DNA of 64,000 nt from Paracoccus seriniphilus (GTDB taxonomy: Bacteria; Pseudomonadota; Alphaproteobacteria; Rhodobacterales; Rhodobacteraceae), in NCBI RefSeq assembly GCF_028553745.1, contig NZ_CP067132.1, positions 310,001 to 374,000 of the forward strand, written 5' to 3'. A model generated the notes under the pieces. It ran no database searches. It was not told the origin of the DNA and worked only from the letters and a program-made list of their open reading frames with translations. Below, piece by piece: positions 27,904 to 36,353 of the stretch. Within the stretch, counting starts at the first letter, position 1, and every line of letters starts with the position of its first letter. A program made the translations under genes and the position numbers.

Positions 27904-28481
27904 TGGCCTGCCTCCTGCATGGCTGTGACATCAGTTCCGGGGCCGTCCGTCGTCAGCCCCGGCGTGGACAGGATCACATCGCGCACCGCCTCGTAATAGC
28001 GGACATAACCGGTGCAGCGGCAGATGTGGCGGTCAAGCGCCTCCAGCACCGCGGCCTCGACCTGATCCGAAGGGATCGGCTGGCGCTGAAGGCGTTCGAT
28101 CAGCGCCGTGGCACCATTCACGAAACCCGGCGTGCAATAGCTGCACTGAAACGCGAAATGTTCCAGAAAGGCCATCTGAATCGGCGATGGCACCGGATTG
28201 CCCTGATCGTCGCGCCCGGCGATTCCTTCGATCGTGCGCACCGTCCTGCCGTTCACCCAGGTCACCCCCGTCACGCAGGCCGGGACCGTATAGCTGCCCT
28301 TGTCCGGGTCGTCGATGATGATCGTGCAGGCACTGCAGACACCCTGCCCGCAGGACAGGCGGGTGCCTGTCAGGTTGAGATATTCCTGCAGCAGTTCGAC
28401 CATCATCAGATCCTGAGGCAGATCCATGGGCCCGATCTTCTGCCCGTTGATCGTCGCTGAAAAGCTGATCCTTTCGGCCAT
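27900..28481 (-). CDS. 2Fe-2S subunit of molybdenum hydroxylase (IorA/CoxS type)
   Basis: A 193-residue electron-transfer subunit. The plant-type 2Fe-2S cluster is CGQGVCSAC plus a later Cys (~40-75), and the second, helical cluster is QCSYCTPG with CRCTGY (~110-155). It carries electrons from the molybdopterin subunit to the cytochrome. I chose the ATG at 28481, which overlaps the large-subunit stop (TGATG) and has a strong AAGGAGGTG site; a GTG one codon earlier is the alternative. No signal peptide, so it is probably carried out by Tat together with the large subunit. Confidence 0.93.
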   Translation of the reverse strand: MAERISFSATINGQKIGPMDLPQDLMMVELLQEYLNLTGTRLSCGQGVCSACTIIIDDPDKGSYTVPACVTGVTWVNGRTVRTIEGIAGRDDQGNPVPSPIQMAFLEHFAFQCSYCTPGFVNGATALIERLQRQPIPSDQVEAAVLEALDRHICRCTGYVRYYEAVRDVILSTPGLTTDGPGTDVTAMQEAGQ

Positions 28482-31282
28482 CACAACACCTCCTTGATGC
28501 GCGCCGCAGTGACCGGCATCTGATAGAAACGATGCCCCGTCGCATGAGCGATTGCATTGATGCTGGCGGCGACCACGGGGATCATCACCACCTCGGCCAT
28601 GCCCTTGGGCGGATCATCTGCCGACAGTGCCGGCAGCACATGCCCGCTTTGCGACCAGACCGCCACTTCCGAAGCACGCGGCAGGTGATAGCGGCTGAAA
28701 TTCCAGGTGCCATTGCCCGGCCCATCACCGTCGGTCGGCAGTTCTTCGAACAATGCGTGGCCAATGCCCATGGCCACCCCACCCTGCAACTGCCCCGAAA
28801 CCAGCTCGGGCACGATCTGCGTGCCGCATTCCAGCCAGGTCTTGTGATTCAGCAATTCAACCTTGCCGGATCCGGTCGAGACCGCCAGTTCCACCAGCGA
28901 GGCACAGGGTGCGTAATAGACCGTGCCGGCATTGTTGCGTTGCACGGGCGGGTAATGGGCCTTGATGCGGGGCCGGAAGGCATAGCCGCCATCGGTCATT
29001 GCCGCCTTTTGCGCGGGATTGGCACCCTGCCCCCATTTCACCGACAGCGCGTCTATGGCCGCACGGAACTGCTGGCCATCAACCTCAAAATCCGCTTCGG
29101 CCCATGCCCAACGGTTGAAGGTGTGAACACAGACCCCGGTAATCCGCCCATCGCGATGGGCACGAGCCGAAAGGCGTTCGAGCGACAGCGGCTCCATCGA
29201 GCGTGCGACCAACATGCCATTGCGCCATTCGGCGTCTTCCAGGCTGACGGGCTCGGCACGCATCTGCCCGCCATCCGGCCCCTCACCCCAGATCGACAGA
29301 GCGGCAGGCCACAGTCCCAGCCGCAACAGCAACTGCGCCGCCTGTTGCGTGGCATGGGTAAAGTAATAGGCCGAATTCGACGCCGAGCGCGGCGAGGTGA
29401 AACGCGGCACCCATGTCGGGTCCTGCGCCAGTTGGTCTTCCTCCTCTTGCGAGGTCGTATAGGGTTCATCCTTGGTATGGACCGGCATCTGCGGCCAGTC
29501 CTGCACCGAGAACTCGACCTCATCGGCGGGACGACCAAGGAAGGGTTCGGCCACCAGCATCTGGGATGTCGTGGCCCCTGCCCCGATCTCGGCGGCGACA
29601 TGGCGCATTTTCAGCCGCCCTTCGGGCGTGACCTCAAGCTGTACGACAGCGGCCTCGGCGCCAGTTCCGAAGTCCTTCTGAACGGCGGCGAAGCCGATCC
29701 CGTAGCGCTTGCCCGGGTTTTCAGCCTCGAACTCCTGCTTGCGCTGATCGCGACCGGTCCAAAGCGGATCCTGCGCTGCCAGTTCCAGAATCTCACCCGC
29801 GCGCAGATGGCCCGAAGGCACCGCGCCCTGCGTGTTCTTCATGCCACTCTCGATGACATTGCGCCGACGCAATTCGATCGGGTCGATCTTCATCTCGGCG
29901 GCGATTTCATCCACCAGCATTTCGGTGGACGCCATCGACTGCAGGGTGCCATAGCCGCGCATCGACCCCGAGGTGACAGAGGTGGATGGCAGAACCTCGA
30001 CCGACAGATCGCTTTTGGGAAGGTAATAGATGGACTGCGCCGCCGTGACCGCGACCGTCCCGACCGAGGGGCTGAAATTCATCACGCCGCCGCCGTCACC
30101 GACTGCATCACAGGTCATGATCTGGAAATGCCCTTCGGAATCGACGGCAATGCCGGTGCGGATGTCAAATGGATGCCGCTTCAGCGCGAACTGGAAATGC
30201 TGCCAGCGGTCCAGCGCCACCCGGACCGGTCGCCCCTGTCCGTAAAGCGCCGCCATGGCCACGTAATAGGGAAAGGGCTGATGCTCTTTCTGGCCATAGC
30301 CGACAGTGTAGCCGGTAACGAAATCCAGATCGTTCAGAGCAAAGCTGCTGGCCGAGACCATGTCCATGATGTGATGCGCCGCAGCATAGGGCGATTGCGT
30401 TGCCCCGACCACATGCAGCTTGCCATCGGCATACCAGCCGAGACCATTTTCCGGTTCCATCGCAGCCGGATCGACAGACTGGCTTTTGAACTCTCGCGCG
30501 AAGACATGCCAGCCCTCCGGCGGTGTCTCCATCGTCGCGCGGATCTCGCGTGAATGGCGCATCGCCTCACCGAAGGCCGGATGGCTTGCATCCGGCCATT
30601 GCACGCCCCCCGTGGTCAGATCGGGCCAGACGGTCGTGTTCTGCATCGGCGAGAAACGATCCCTGCCGCGCGGATCATCGCCGCCGATACGCACGAAACG
30701 GGCCGCTCCATAGGGTGCGCGCGCAGGCTGATCGGCCTTTGCACCGAAACGGAAAACCCGGTCATTGAACTGCAGCTTCTTGCGGGCCGCGCGGAAGCGT
30801 TCGTAGTCATGCCAGATCCCCAGTGCGACAGGCTGGCCGATCATCGGCGGAACCTGACCTTCCGGCAGGAAGAAATCTCCATAGAAGGCAGAATCCGGCA
30901 TTTCGACGCCATCCGCCTTCAGCCGCGCGGCATCCAGCAGCACATCGGGGGCCAGATCAGGTTCAAGCATCGAAAGGTCCAGGCCCAGATAGATGCGATC
31001 CGCACGCGGCACATGCAGGGTCAGCCCATGGGATTGCTCATCCGGCCAACCCGCCAGATCGCGCGCCCGAATGTCGATGGCGAATACCTTGCTGCCGGTG
31101 ACCTTGGCCATGCCGTCGCGGCGATAGCGCAACTGCCCGTTCGCGAACCAGCCGGAATCCTGCCCGACCGGGGATGGCATCATCGCGGCCTGCGCCTGAC
31201 CAAGCGGTCGAACCGCCGCCGTCACCCCCAGCGCGGCGGCTGCCGCCAGAAAACTTCTGCGGGAAATATCGAGATGTGGCAC
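28481..31282 (-). CDS. Molybdopterin-binding subunit of xanthine-oxidase family dehydrogenase (IorB-like), Tat-exported
   Basis: A 933-residue large subunit. The GTG at 31282 was chosen because it follows GGAGGGACC and begins directly before a Tat signal (SRRSFLAAAAALGVTAAV, residues ~6-23). Conserved pieces include RRDGMAKVTGSKVFAIDI, GSMRGYGTLQSMASTEMLVDE and QLQGGVAMGIGHALFEE. With the 2Fe-2S protein and the cytochrome it forms a periplasmic hydroxylase or aldehyde dehydrogenase of the IorAB/NicAB kind. The substrate is unknown (aldehyde, N-heterocycle or similar). No XdhC-type maturation gene is present nearby. Confidence 0.9.
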   Translation of the reverse strand: MPHLDISRRSFLAAAAALGVTAAVRPLGQAQAAMMPSPVGQDSGWFANGQLRYRRDGMAKVTGSKVFAIDIRARDLAGWPDEQSHGLTLHVPRADRIYLGLDLSMLEPDLAPDVLLDAARLKADGVEMPDSAFYGDFFLPEGQVPPMIGQPVALGIWHDYERFRAARKKLQFNDRVFRFGAKADQPARAPYGAARFVRIGGDDPRGRDRFSPMQNTTVWPDLTTGGVQWPDASHPAFGEAMRHSREIRATMETPPEGWHVFAREFKSQSVDPAAMEPENGLGWYADGKLHVVGATQSPYAAAHHIMDMVSASSFALNDLDFVTGYTVGYGQKEHQPFPYYVAMAALYGQGRPVRVALDRWQHFQFALKRHPFDIRTGIAVDSEGHFQIMTCDAVGDGGGVMNFSPSVGTVAVTAAQSIYYLPKSDLSVEVLPSTSVTSGSMRGYGTLQSMASTEMLVDEIAAEMKIDPIELRRRNVIESGMKNTQGAVPSGHLRAGEILELAAQDPLWTGRDQRKQEFEAENPGKRYGIGFAAVQKDFGTGAEAAVVQLEVTPEGRLKMRHVAAEIGAGATTSQMLVAEPFLGRPADEVEFSVQDWPQMPVHTKDEPYTTSQEEEDQLAQDPTWVPRFTSPRSASNSAYYFTHATQQAAQLLLRLGLWPAALSIWGEGPDGGQMRAEPVSLEDAEWRNGMLVARSMEPLSLERLSARAHRDGRITGVCVHTFNRWAWAEADFEVDGQQFRAAIDALSVKWGQGANPAQKAAMTDGGYAFRPRIKAHYPPVQRNNAGTVYYAPCASLVELAVSTGSGKVELLNHKTWLECGTQIVPELVSGQLQGGVAMGIGHALFEELPTDGDGPGNGTWNFSRYHLPRASEVAVWSQSGHVLPALSADDPPKGMAEVVMIPVVAASINAIAHATGHRFYQMPVTAARIKEVL

Positions 31283-31518
31283 GGTCCCTCCGTCATTCCA
31301 TTGCGTACTGGACGTGTATCCGGACTCAGCAATGCCAGAAATCAGATGGCGCTTCAATGTGATTGGCTGGGCGGCAGGCGCGGCAAGGCCCCTTCTCCAA
31401 CCAGTCCGCTTCCCGGCCATCCCTTATCCTGGAGTCATTCACAGAGATGCCGGCTGTGCGAGCAAGCGATGCCAGTCGTTACAGGGTTAAGACACGAATT
31501 TATTTGAATAACCTTATT

Positions 31519-31552
31519 TATATCCGCATAAAAACATCAAAATGCGGATATA
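31519..31552. repeat. AT-rich inverted repeat upstream of the hydroxylase operon
   Basis: Perfect 11-bp arms TATATCCGCAT and ATGCGGATATA are separated by 12 bases. It may be an operator for the divergent hydroxylase operon or a structure of the replicon core; there is no nearby regulator gene other than ParA/ParB. Confidence 0.6.
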
Positions 31553-31643
31553 TTTCGCCACACGCGCTACAGGATCGCCTTGCCACATTTCAATCCGGGA
31601 ACCGCCCGTTCCAACAAAGGGCATAGCTGGCATACGAAGACCT

Positions 31644-31670
31644 CCGGTGGTTTCGCAACGAAACCACCGG
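31644..31670. repeat. Candidate parS palindrome downstream of parB
   Basis: Perfect 12-bp arms CCGGTGGTTTCG and CGAAACCACCGG around CAA. Its inner 15-mer GTTTCGCAACGAAAC (31650-31664) differs only at the two central bases from GTTTCGCGGCGAAAC upstream of parA. The GTTTC...GAAAC halves resemble the general parS pattern. It lies 52 bases past the parB stop; a terminator is the alternative, but there is no T-run. Confidence 0.65.
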
Positions 31671-31721
31671 GGGCTTGCATCGCTCAGGCTCGACGACGTC
31701 GCGCCCCCTGCCCTGAAACTC

Positions 31722-32831
31722 TCAGCGATCAAACATCTCGCGAATGTTCTTGACGATCTGTTCGATGATCTCATCCGACACGGCGTCACCTTCCAGCCGC
31801 AGCAGGTAAGCCTCGCCGTCACGGGCCTTGCGTATGGTGACCCCACCCGCTGCATGAACCACGCGTCCGGGTTCAGGTCGGGAAGCTTTCGGTTTGGAGC
31901 GTGGCCGACCACCGCGACTGATATCACGCGGTGCCAGTTCAAGATCGCGGATCAGGGGCTCCAGAATCGACCATTCCTCTTCCGCGTCATCAGCCCGATG
32001 TTCCGACAGCGCCCTGCGCAACTCATCCTCGGCACCGCGTCGCAACGCCGATGCAAGACGCAATCCGCGGCGCTCGGTCAAGGCTTCGGGAAACTGAAGC
32101 ATGTCGCCGAGTTCCTCGAAGATCAGGGCAAAGGACCGGACCTTGGAACGCTTGGCCTTGGAACCCGTCGCGAACAGACGGTCGACCGCATCTTCAGTGC
32201 TGGAGAATGCCCCTTGATTGGCGGCGATGACCGCAATCCGTCCCCGTTCGAAATGGCTCAGTTCCTCGCGAACCTCGTTTTCCTCGATCATCGAGATAAA
32301 CGCGCCATCCGCCTCGGTCCGGGGCCGGATCAAGGCCCGGATGACTGAATACTTCGATCCCTCTGTCATTTCCAGCAAACCGCGCATCGCGAGCAGTCGC
32401 CGGTAACCCGACAGCAGTCCATAGCGGCGCCCGTCCCTGCCCGGTTTCTCGAGTTCGAACACTTCGATTGGCAGCCGCAAACCATGCGCAGCAATCGATT
32501 GACGCAACTCGTTCATGTCGTCTTCGCTGATCGTCATCCGGTCACGGATCATCGCGCCTTCATCAATCTGATCAAGCGGCAATTCGACCATCAGAAGCCC
32601 CTGCTCCCGCGCGGAATGCAAGCGCGCGGAATCAGCTTCGAGCTTGGCGCGTTCGGCGCGGGCATCGGCGGTTTCCGTATTTGCGCGGGCCGCGGTCTCG
32701 GCGGCGACCTGCGCAATCGGGGCAATGCCACCCGCAAGACTTGGCCGCTCGCCGGTTTCGCTGCGAAACTGTCGTTCGATCCGATCCAGATCCGCGCTGC
32801 TTGGAGTTTCCAGACGTCGCCGCTTAACCAT
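31722..32831 (-). CDS. parB: Plasmid partition protein ParB
   Basis: A 369-residue ParB-family protein. It has the N-terminal nuclease-like/CTP-binding domain (LPLDQIDEGAMIRDRMTISEDDMNELRQSIAAHGLRLPIEV, RYGLLSGYRRLLAMRGL, where GYRR matches the GERR box), a helix-turn-helix region (LSHFERGRIAVIAANQ...SKAKRSKVRSFALIFEELGDML) and a C-terminal part ending MFDR. It binds parS and, with ParA, moves plasmid copies apart. Its start overlaps the parA stop by 8 bases. Length and layout fit plasmid ParB/RepB-type partners more than chromosomal ParB. Confidence 0.93.
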   Translation of the reverse strand: MVKRRRLETPSSADLDRIERQFRSETGERPSLAGGIAPIAQVAAETAARANTETADARAERAKLEADSARLHSAREQGLLMVELPLDQIDEGAMIRDRMTISEDDMNELRQSIAAHGLRLPIEVFELEKPGRDGRRYGLLSGYRRLLAMRGLLEMTEGSKYSVIRALIRPRTEADGAFISMIEENEVREELSHFERGRIAVIAANQGAFSSTEDAVDRLFATGSKAKRSKVRSFALIFEELGDMLQFPEALTERRGLRLASALRRGAEDELRRALSEHRADDAEEEWSILEPLIRDLELAPRDISRGGRPRSKPKASRPEPGRVVHAAGGVTIRKARDGEAYLLRLEGDAVSDEIIEQIVKNIREMFDR

Positions 32832-34224
32832 GTGCCAGATCCTCCTCGCCGGCTTCGAGTTGTTCCATCTGCAGATCGCGCCACCAGGTCCCCAGAATCA
32901 ACTCCTTCACTTCCGCCCATGTGCGATCAAAGGTCTCGCGCCCGCGCACATAGGTATCGCGGTTGAACTCACGGTAATCAGCCTCATAGATGCCGTTCAC
33001 CTGCTCTCCGGCCTGTCCGACCATCGCCGTCATTTCCTGCCGATAGGTGGTCATGAAATCCCCGAAATAGGCCTGGATGACATTGGCCAGATCGGTTTGC
33101 TGCGCGGCGTCGAAGCGGGTCACGATCGCCCGCACCGCATCCCATTCAAAACGCATCTCGGGCAGGCCATCACGGCGACGCGCTGCATTTTCGCCATCCT
33201 CGACGCTGGCAAAGGTCGAATAGAGCATGTCGAAAAAGCGCCCGGTGGAATCAAACTCCAGGAAAGTCGCGCCGAGCGGCACCAACAAGATGTCAGCTGC
33301 AGCCAGGGCGTTGATGGTCAGATAGCCGAGGGCAGGGGGGGTATCGAGGATGATGATATCATATTCATCAACGATGCGGTCATTGACCAAACTGTTGCTT
33401 AACGCATCCCAAAGCGGCCAGCCGCGCAACCCCATTCGCCAGACGGGCACCTGGAACTCGGCCCAATAGAGGTTCAACTGAGCTCCAACCAGATCGATGT
33501 TGGGCCAATGTGTCGACTGAATGACGTCGCGCGCCGAGAACTTCAAAGCCTCGGTCAGCGTCTCATCGAAGGGCAGGGGGGGCTGACCGGCTGCTTCCCG
33601 AACGCGGTTTTCGTCCTGCAGTGCCAGCGCATAATCCTTGGCCAACAAGGGAAAAGCAGTGGACCATTCGTCGGGAACCTGACCGCCCATGATCGATGTC
33701 ATGCTGCCCTGGCTGTCCAGGTCGATCACCAATACCTTGTAACCGTCCAGCGCGGCAGACATCGCCAGATGCGCGGCTGTCGAAGTCTTGCCGACCCCAC
33801 CCTTGAAATTGGCGACAGCGATCGTCTTGGCCGGCAGCCCCTCCGGACGCCAGGGCCGGTATTCTCGGTCGGCGGCACCTTCCGTTGCGAAATGGTTGCG
33901 CAAGCGCAGGACATCTTCAAGTGAAAACCACTTGGAATTTCCCTCGCCCATCCCTTGCGGAAGGTCTGGATATTTCCGCAGCACTCGTCTGAAATGGGCA
34001 GGGGCGACAGGGATCAGGTATTTGCAGACCTCCCAGGTTGAAAAACGCCGTAACCGTTTGCGGCCATCCGGGGCGTATCCCCGTTCGGCAAGATCCTGAC
34101 GCCCGCGCGAGGCAAAGGCTGCCGCCTTGGCGAATCGTGCGGTGCCGATAGGTTCAGACAGCTTCTCTGCGGCCTTCGCTGGATCGATGTTGAAATACGG
34201 CGGAAGGGGTTCCTTGCCTGACAT
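32824..34224 (-). CDS. parA: Plasmid partition ATPase ParA (type Ia, with N-terminal DNA-binding domain)
   Basis: A 466-residue ParA. The N-terminal ~130 residues contain a MerR-like helix-turn-helix region (RLRRFSTWEVCKYL). The ATPase part has the deviant Walker A (FKGGVGKTSTAAHLAM, ~155), Walker A' region VIDLDSQGS and IIILDTPPALG. Long ParA proteins of this kind usually repress their own operon. The ATG at 34224 follows AAAGGAAAT; upstream in-frame ATGs have no comparable site. It is divergent from the replication initiator gene across a 520-base origin-like gap. Confidence 0.95.
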   Translation of the reverse strand: MSGKEPLPPYFNIDPAKAAEKLSEPIGTARFAKAAAFASRGRQDLAERGYAPDGRKRLRRFSTWEVCKYLIPVAPAHFRRVLRKYPDLPQGMGEGNSKWFSLEDVLRLRNHFATEGAADREYRPWRPEGLPAKTIAVANFKGGVGKTSTAAHLAMSAALDGYKVLVIDLDSQGSMTSIMGGQVPDEWSTAFPLLAKDYALALQDENRVREAAGQPPLPFDETLTEALKFSARDVIQSTHWPNIDLVGAQLNLYWAEFQVPVWRMGLRGWPLWDALSNSLVNDRIVDEYDIIILDTPPALGYLTINALAAADILLVPLGATFLEFDSTGRFFDMLYSTFASVEDGENAARRRDGLPEMRFEWDAVRAIVTRFDAAQQTDLANVIQAYFGDFMTTYRQEMTAMVGQAGEQVNGIYEADYREFNRDTYVRGRETFDRTWAEVKELILGTWWRDLQMEQLEAGEEDLAHG

Positions 34225-34310
34225 CTCATTTCCTTTGCGATGTACTGCTTCAATGTGTGTTTTGTTAGAACTATTGCACATCATTCCCCTCAAGTGGATC
34301 ATTTCAAGGG

Positions 34311-34325
34311 GTTTCGCGGCGAAAC
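34311..34325. promoter_or_regulatory. Candidate parS / ParA operator palindrome upstream of parA
   Basis: GTTTCGC-G-GCGAAAC is a perfect 7-1-7 palindrome 87 bases ahead of the parA start. It shares 13 of 15 bases with the palindrome downstream of parB. It may be a second parS site or the autoregulation operator of parAB. Confidence 0.65.
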
Positions 34326-34428
34326 TTGATGTTTCCTGATAGAAAAGCAGCCCTAACAAGCTTGTAGACTGTTTAATGACTTTAGAGTCTTTGCGTCTTG
34401 CTTATATCATACAAATCAATGGCTTATT

Positions 34429-34538
34429 CGAGATTTGGTACCCATATTCGGGATCATGGGCACCCATGAGCAGGATCATAGGTATCCGGATTCAGGGGGA
34501 AAGGCTCCGATTCGCAGGTTTACGGGTATTATTTTGCG
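34429..34538 (+). repeat. Five degenerate 22-bp iteron-like units
   Basis: Reading in 22-base steps from 34429, five successive units align on a core of GG at unit positions 9-10 and C at position 21 in all five, with GGTACCC, GGCACCC, GGTATCC, GGCTCC and GGTATTA at the core. Units 2 and 3 share GGATCAT-N-GG-N-A-N-CC. A 22-bp period, two helical turns, is typical of Rep_3 initiator sites. Confidence 0.6.
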
Positions 34539-34560
34539 GGAAGGCCATCTGGACGACGGT

Positions 34561-34572
34561 TTTCGCACGAAA
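34561..34572. repeat. Third TTTCG...CGAAA palindrome in the origin
   Basis: TTTCG-CA-CGAAA, related to the two GTTTCGC-NN-CGAAAC palindromes that flank parAB but with a spacer one base shorter. It may be a weaker ParB or initiator site. Confidence 0.4.
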
Positions 34573-34744
34573 CCCCGGGAAAACTGGCTCTGCCCATCCC
34601 GAAAACAGGTGCCTTTGGAAGAGCCGAGTTCGAAAGGAACCCATTTGCGGGACGGGAAACTTGCTGAAAAGGGTGCCCGTGGTCACCTTGCCTGAGGGTA
34701 CCTTTTGGGGCATAGTGGTGTCACAAAAATGACGAGCAGAAACG

Positions 34745-35938
34745 ATGGATGAAATCCCGAAAGACCGGCTGAGTGGCGCCCTGCGCCGTGGGGCCGTCAA
34801 GAAACATGTGGCAGCGATCCATGTCTCGGGCAAGCTGACGCTGTTGCAGCGCAAACTGTCGAACGTCTTGCTGCTGAATGCCTATGACACGCTGATCAGT
34901 CGCAGCCGGCACCAGATCGATGCTCGCACGCTTTGCCTGATGATCGGCTATAACTCGAACGACATGGATACCCTGAAGCAGTCCCTGCGTGGTCTGGCAG
35001 AGACGGTTGCCGAATGGGACATGCTGGATGAAAAGGGCCAGCAGGAATGGGGCGTGTCCAGCCTGCTCAGCTATGCCAAGCTCAAGGGTGGTATCTGTGA
35101 ATATGCCTATTCGCCGGCCTTGGCCGAGAAGCTGCATGATCCCAAGGTCTTTGCGCTGATCAACCTGAACATCCAGCGCCGTTTCACCTCGGGGCATGCG
35201 CTGGCGCTGTATGAGAACTGCTATCGCTTCGTGCGGACCGGATCCACGGGCTGGTGGCCGCTTGACCTGTTCCGTCGGCTGATGGGGATCGACGGGTCGA
35301 GCTATTACGAGACTTTCAAGCATCTGAATGCCAAGGTGATCAAACCCGCCGTGGCCGAGGTGAACAAGACCAGCAATATCCTGGTCTCGCCTGAAACCCG
35401 CAAGACGGGCAGGGTGGTGACCGAGATCCGCTTCCGCATCAAGGACAATCCCCAGCTTGCGATCCTGGATATCGATGACGGTGAGGCCATGCGGCACGGC
35501 CCGGTCTATGCACGGTTGCGTCATCTGGGAGTCAGCGATCGTCTGGCGCGACAATGGCTGAAGGCGCATGGCGAAGATCAGGTGACGGCCAAGCTGGACT
35601 ATGTGGAGACCCGCAAGAACGTCAAAAGCAAGGTCGGCTACCTCAGCGCCGCTCTGGATGGTGATTTCGGCGCCGAGCAGCAGCGTGATGATGTTCCCGC
35701 GCCGACCAGCGCGCGTGCCGAACGGCTGCGGCGTATCCTCGAGGCGGTCAAGGCGCGCACGCCGACGCAGCGCGACGCGGACCGGCGGCTGTTCCTCAGC
35801 CAGTTGCAGGACAGCGCTGCACGCGATGATTTTTCGCGCCACGGCTGGATGTCGCCCCTGAACGCGGCGCGGATCGCCGAGTTCTGGCAAGAGATGTCTC
35901 CGGGGTTGTTTGACGGGATCGAGGTCGAAGCGGTCTGA
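34745..35938 (+). CDS. Plasmid replication initiator (Rep_3 / RepB-type)
   Basis: A 397-residue initiator. The N-terminal ~230 residues match the Rep_3-like winged-helix pattern (HVSGKLTLLQRKLSNVLLLNAYD, TLCLMIGYNSNDMDTLKQSLRGLAETVAEWDML, NIQRRFTSGHALALYENCYRFVRTG, WWPLDLFRRLMGID, FKHLNAKVIKPAVAEVNKTSNI), the last being the typical second winged helix. It should bind the 22-bp units upstream and open the origin. The C-terminal ~150 residues are less conserved. It is divergent from parAB, an arrangement found on Rhodobacterales plasmids. The ATG at 34745 has only a weak ribosome-binding site. Confidence 0.88.
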   Translation: MDEIPKDRLSGALRRGAVKKHVAAIHVSGKLTLLQRKLSNVLLLNAYDTLISRSRHQIDARTLCLMIGYNSNDMDTLKQSLRGLAETVAEWDMLDEKGQQEWGVSSLLSYAKLKGGICEYAYSPALAEKLHDPKVFALINLNIQRRFTSGHALALYENCYRFVRTGSTGWWPLDLFRRLMGIDGSSYYETFKHLNAKVIKPAVAEVNKTSNILVSPETRKTGRVVTEIRFRIKDNPQLAILDIDDGEAMRHGPVYARLRHLGVSDRLARQWLKAHGEDQVTAKLDYVETRKNVKSKVGYLSAALDGDFGAEQQRDDVPAPTSARAERLRRILEAVKARTPTQRDADRRLFLSQLQDSAARDDFSRHGWMSPLNAARIAEFWQEMSPGLFDGIEVEAV

Positions 35939-35952
35939 GGCATCTCCGCTGT

Positions 35953-35968
35953 CGGGGCAGGGGCCCCG
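35953..35968 (+). terminator. Short hairpin after rep
   Basis: Arms CGGGGC and GCCCCG with a 4-base loop, 14 bases behind the rep stop and inside the 184-base convergent gap to the DUF2783 gene. There is no T-run, so this is a weak call. Confidence 0.35.
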
Positions 35969-36122
35969 AAGTCTGATGGCGGGATTGCTCAATCCGGGCA
36001 AATGAACCGCGGAGCAAGCAATCACAGATATCGTTGAAAGATAACTGCGGCTGCAAGAGCACCGGAGTTCATCGGTGCGAACGGGCCAGCGATCGTGATG
36101 GCGGTCACCCAGTTCAGAGGCT

Positions 36123-36353
36123 TCAGGCTGGCGGTTCTTTTGACCTGTTCTCCGAGGGCTGACCGGAGGTCCACGCCAATTCGATGGCCTCGCAGATGAT
36201 CCGGCGATCACCGATATGGTTGATCAATGTCAGAGCCAACCGTGCCCAGAGCTTCTGGCTTTCGTCCTCGGACAGGCCGTCGTGCATCTGCACCAGCTTT
36301 TCATAGATGTCGTCGGGGTTTCCGAGGTTCGGTGTCGTGATCAATCGGGTCAT
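36123..36353 (-). CDS. DUF2783 small protein
   Basis: A 76-residue protein (TTPNLGNPDDIYEKLVQMHDGLSEDESQKLWARLALTLINHIGD) that I recognise as the DUF2783 type, a small, mostly helical, soluble protein found beside aromatic-ring monooxygenase genes. The function is unknown; a helper of the flavin monooxygenase is possible. Its start overlaps the stop of the monooxygenase gene by ATGA, so it is the third gene of the operon. Confidence 0.8.
   Translation of the reverse strand: MTRLITTPNLGNPDDIYEKLVQMHDGLSEDESQKLWARLALTLINHIGDRRIICEAIELAWTSGQPSENRSKEPPA

Larger units (their letters stand above)
31283..31721. other. 439-base non-coding stretch between the hydroxylase operon and parB
   Basis: No supported gene. 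It holds the promoter side of the hydroxylase operon (minus strand), an AT-rich patch at about 31490-31555 in otherwise GC-rich DNA, an 11-bp inverted repeat (31519-31552) and a 12-3-12 palindrome (31644-31670). It marks the border between the catabolic arm and the replicon core. Confidence 0.8.
34225..34744. other. Putative plasmid replication origin between parA and rep
   Basis: A 520-base gap without a supported gene between divergent parA and the initiator. From parA to rep it holds a GTTTCGC-type palindrome (34311-34325), an AT-rich part (about 34326-34436), five 22-bp-period units (34429-34538), a related TTTCG-CA-CGAAA palindrome (34561-34572) and several more GGTGCC/GGTACC-like cores (34608-34702). 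AT-rich DNA beside iterons next to a Rep_3 initiator is the usual origin layout. I saw no clear DnaA box. Confidence 0.7.

Noticed and set aside
28532..30553. Plus-strand open frame of 673 codons opposite the molybdopterin subunit
   Set aside because: It is fully antisense to a clear gene, has low-complexity His/Arg/Gln-rich translation and no recognisable domain; a GC-rich third-position artefact.
34225..34744. DnaA boxes in the origin
   Set aside because: No site close enough to the TTATNCACA pattern was found by eye.
34721..36211. Minus-strand open frame of 496 codons opposite the replication initiator
   Set aside because: Covers the rep gene on the other strand; translation lacks domains, and it also runs into the origin.
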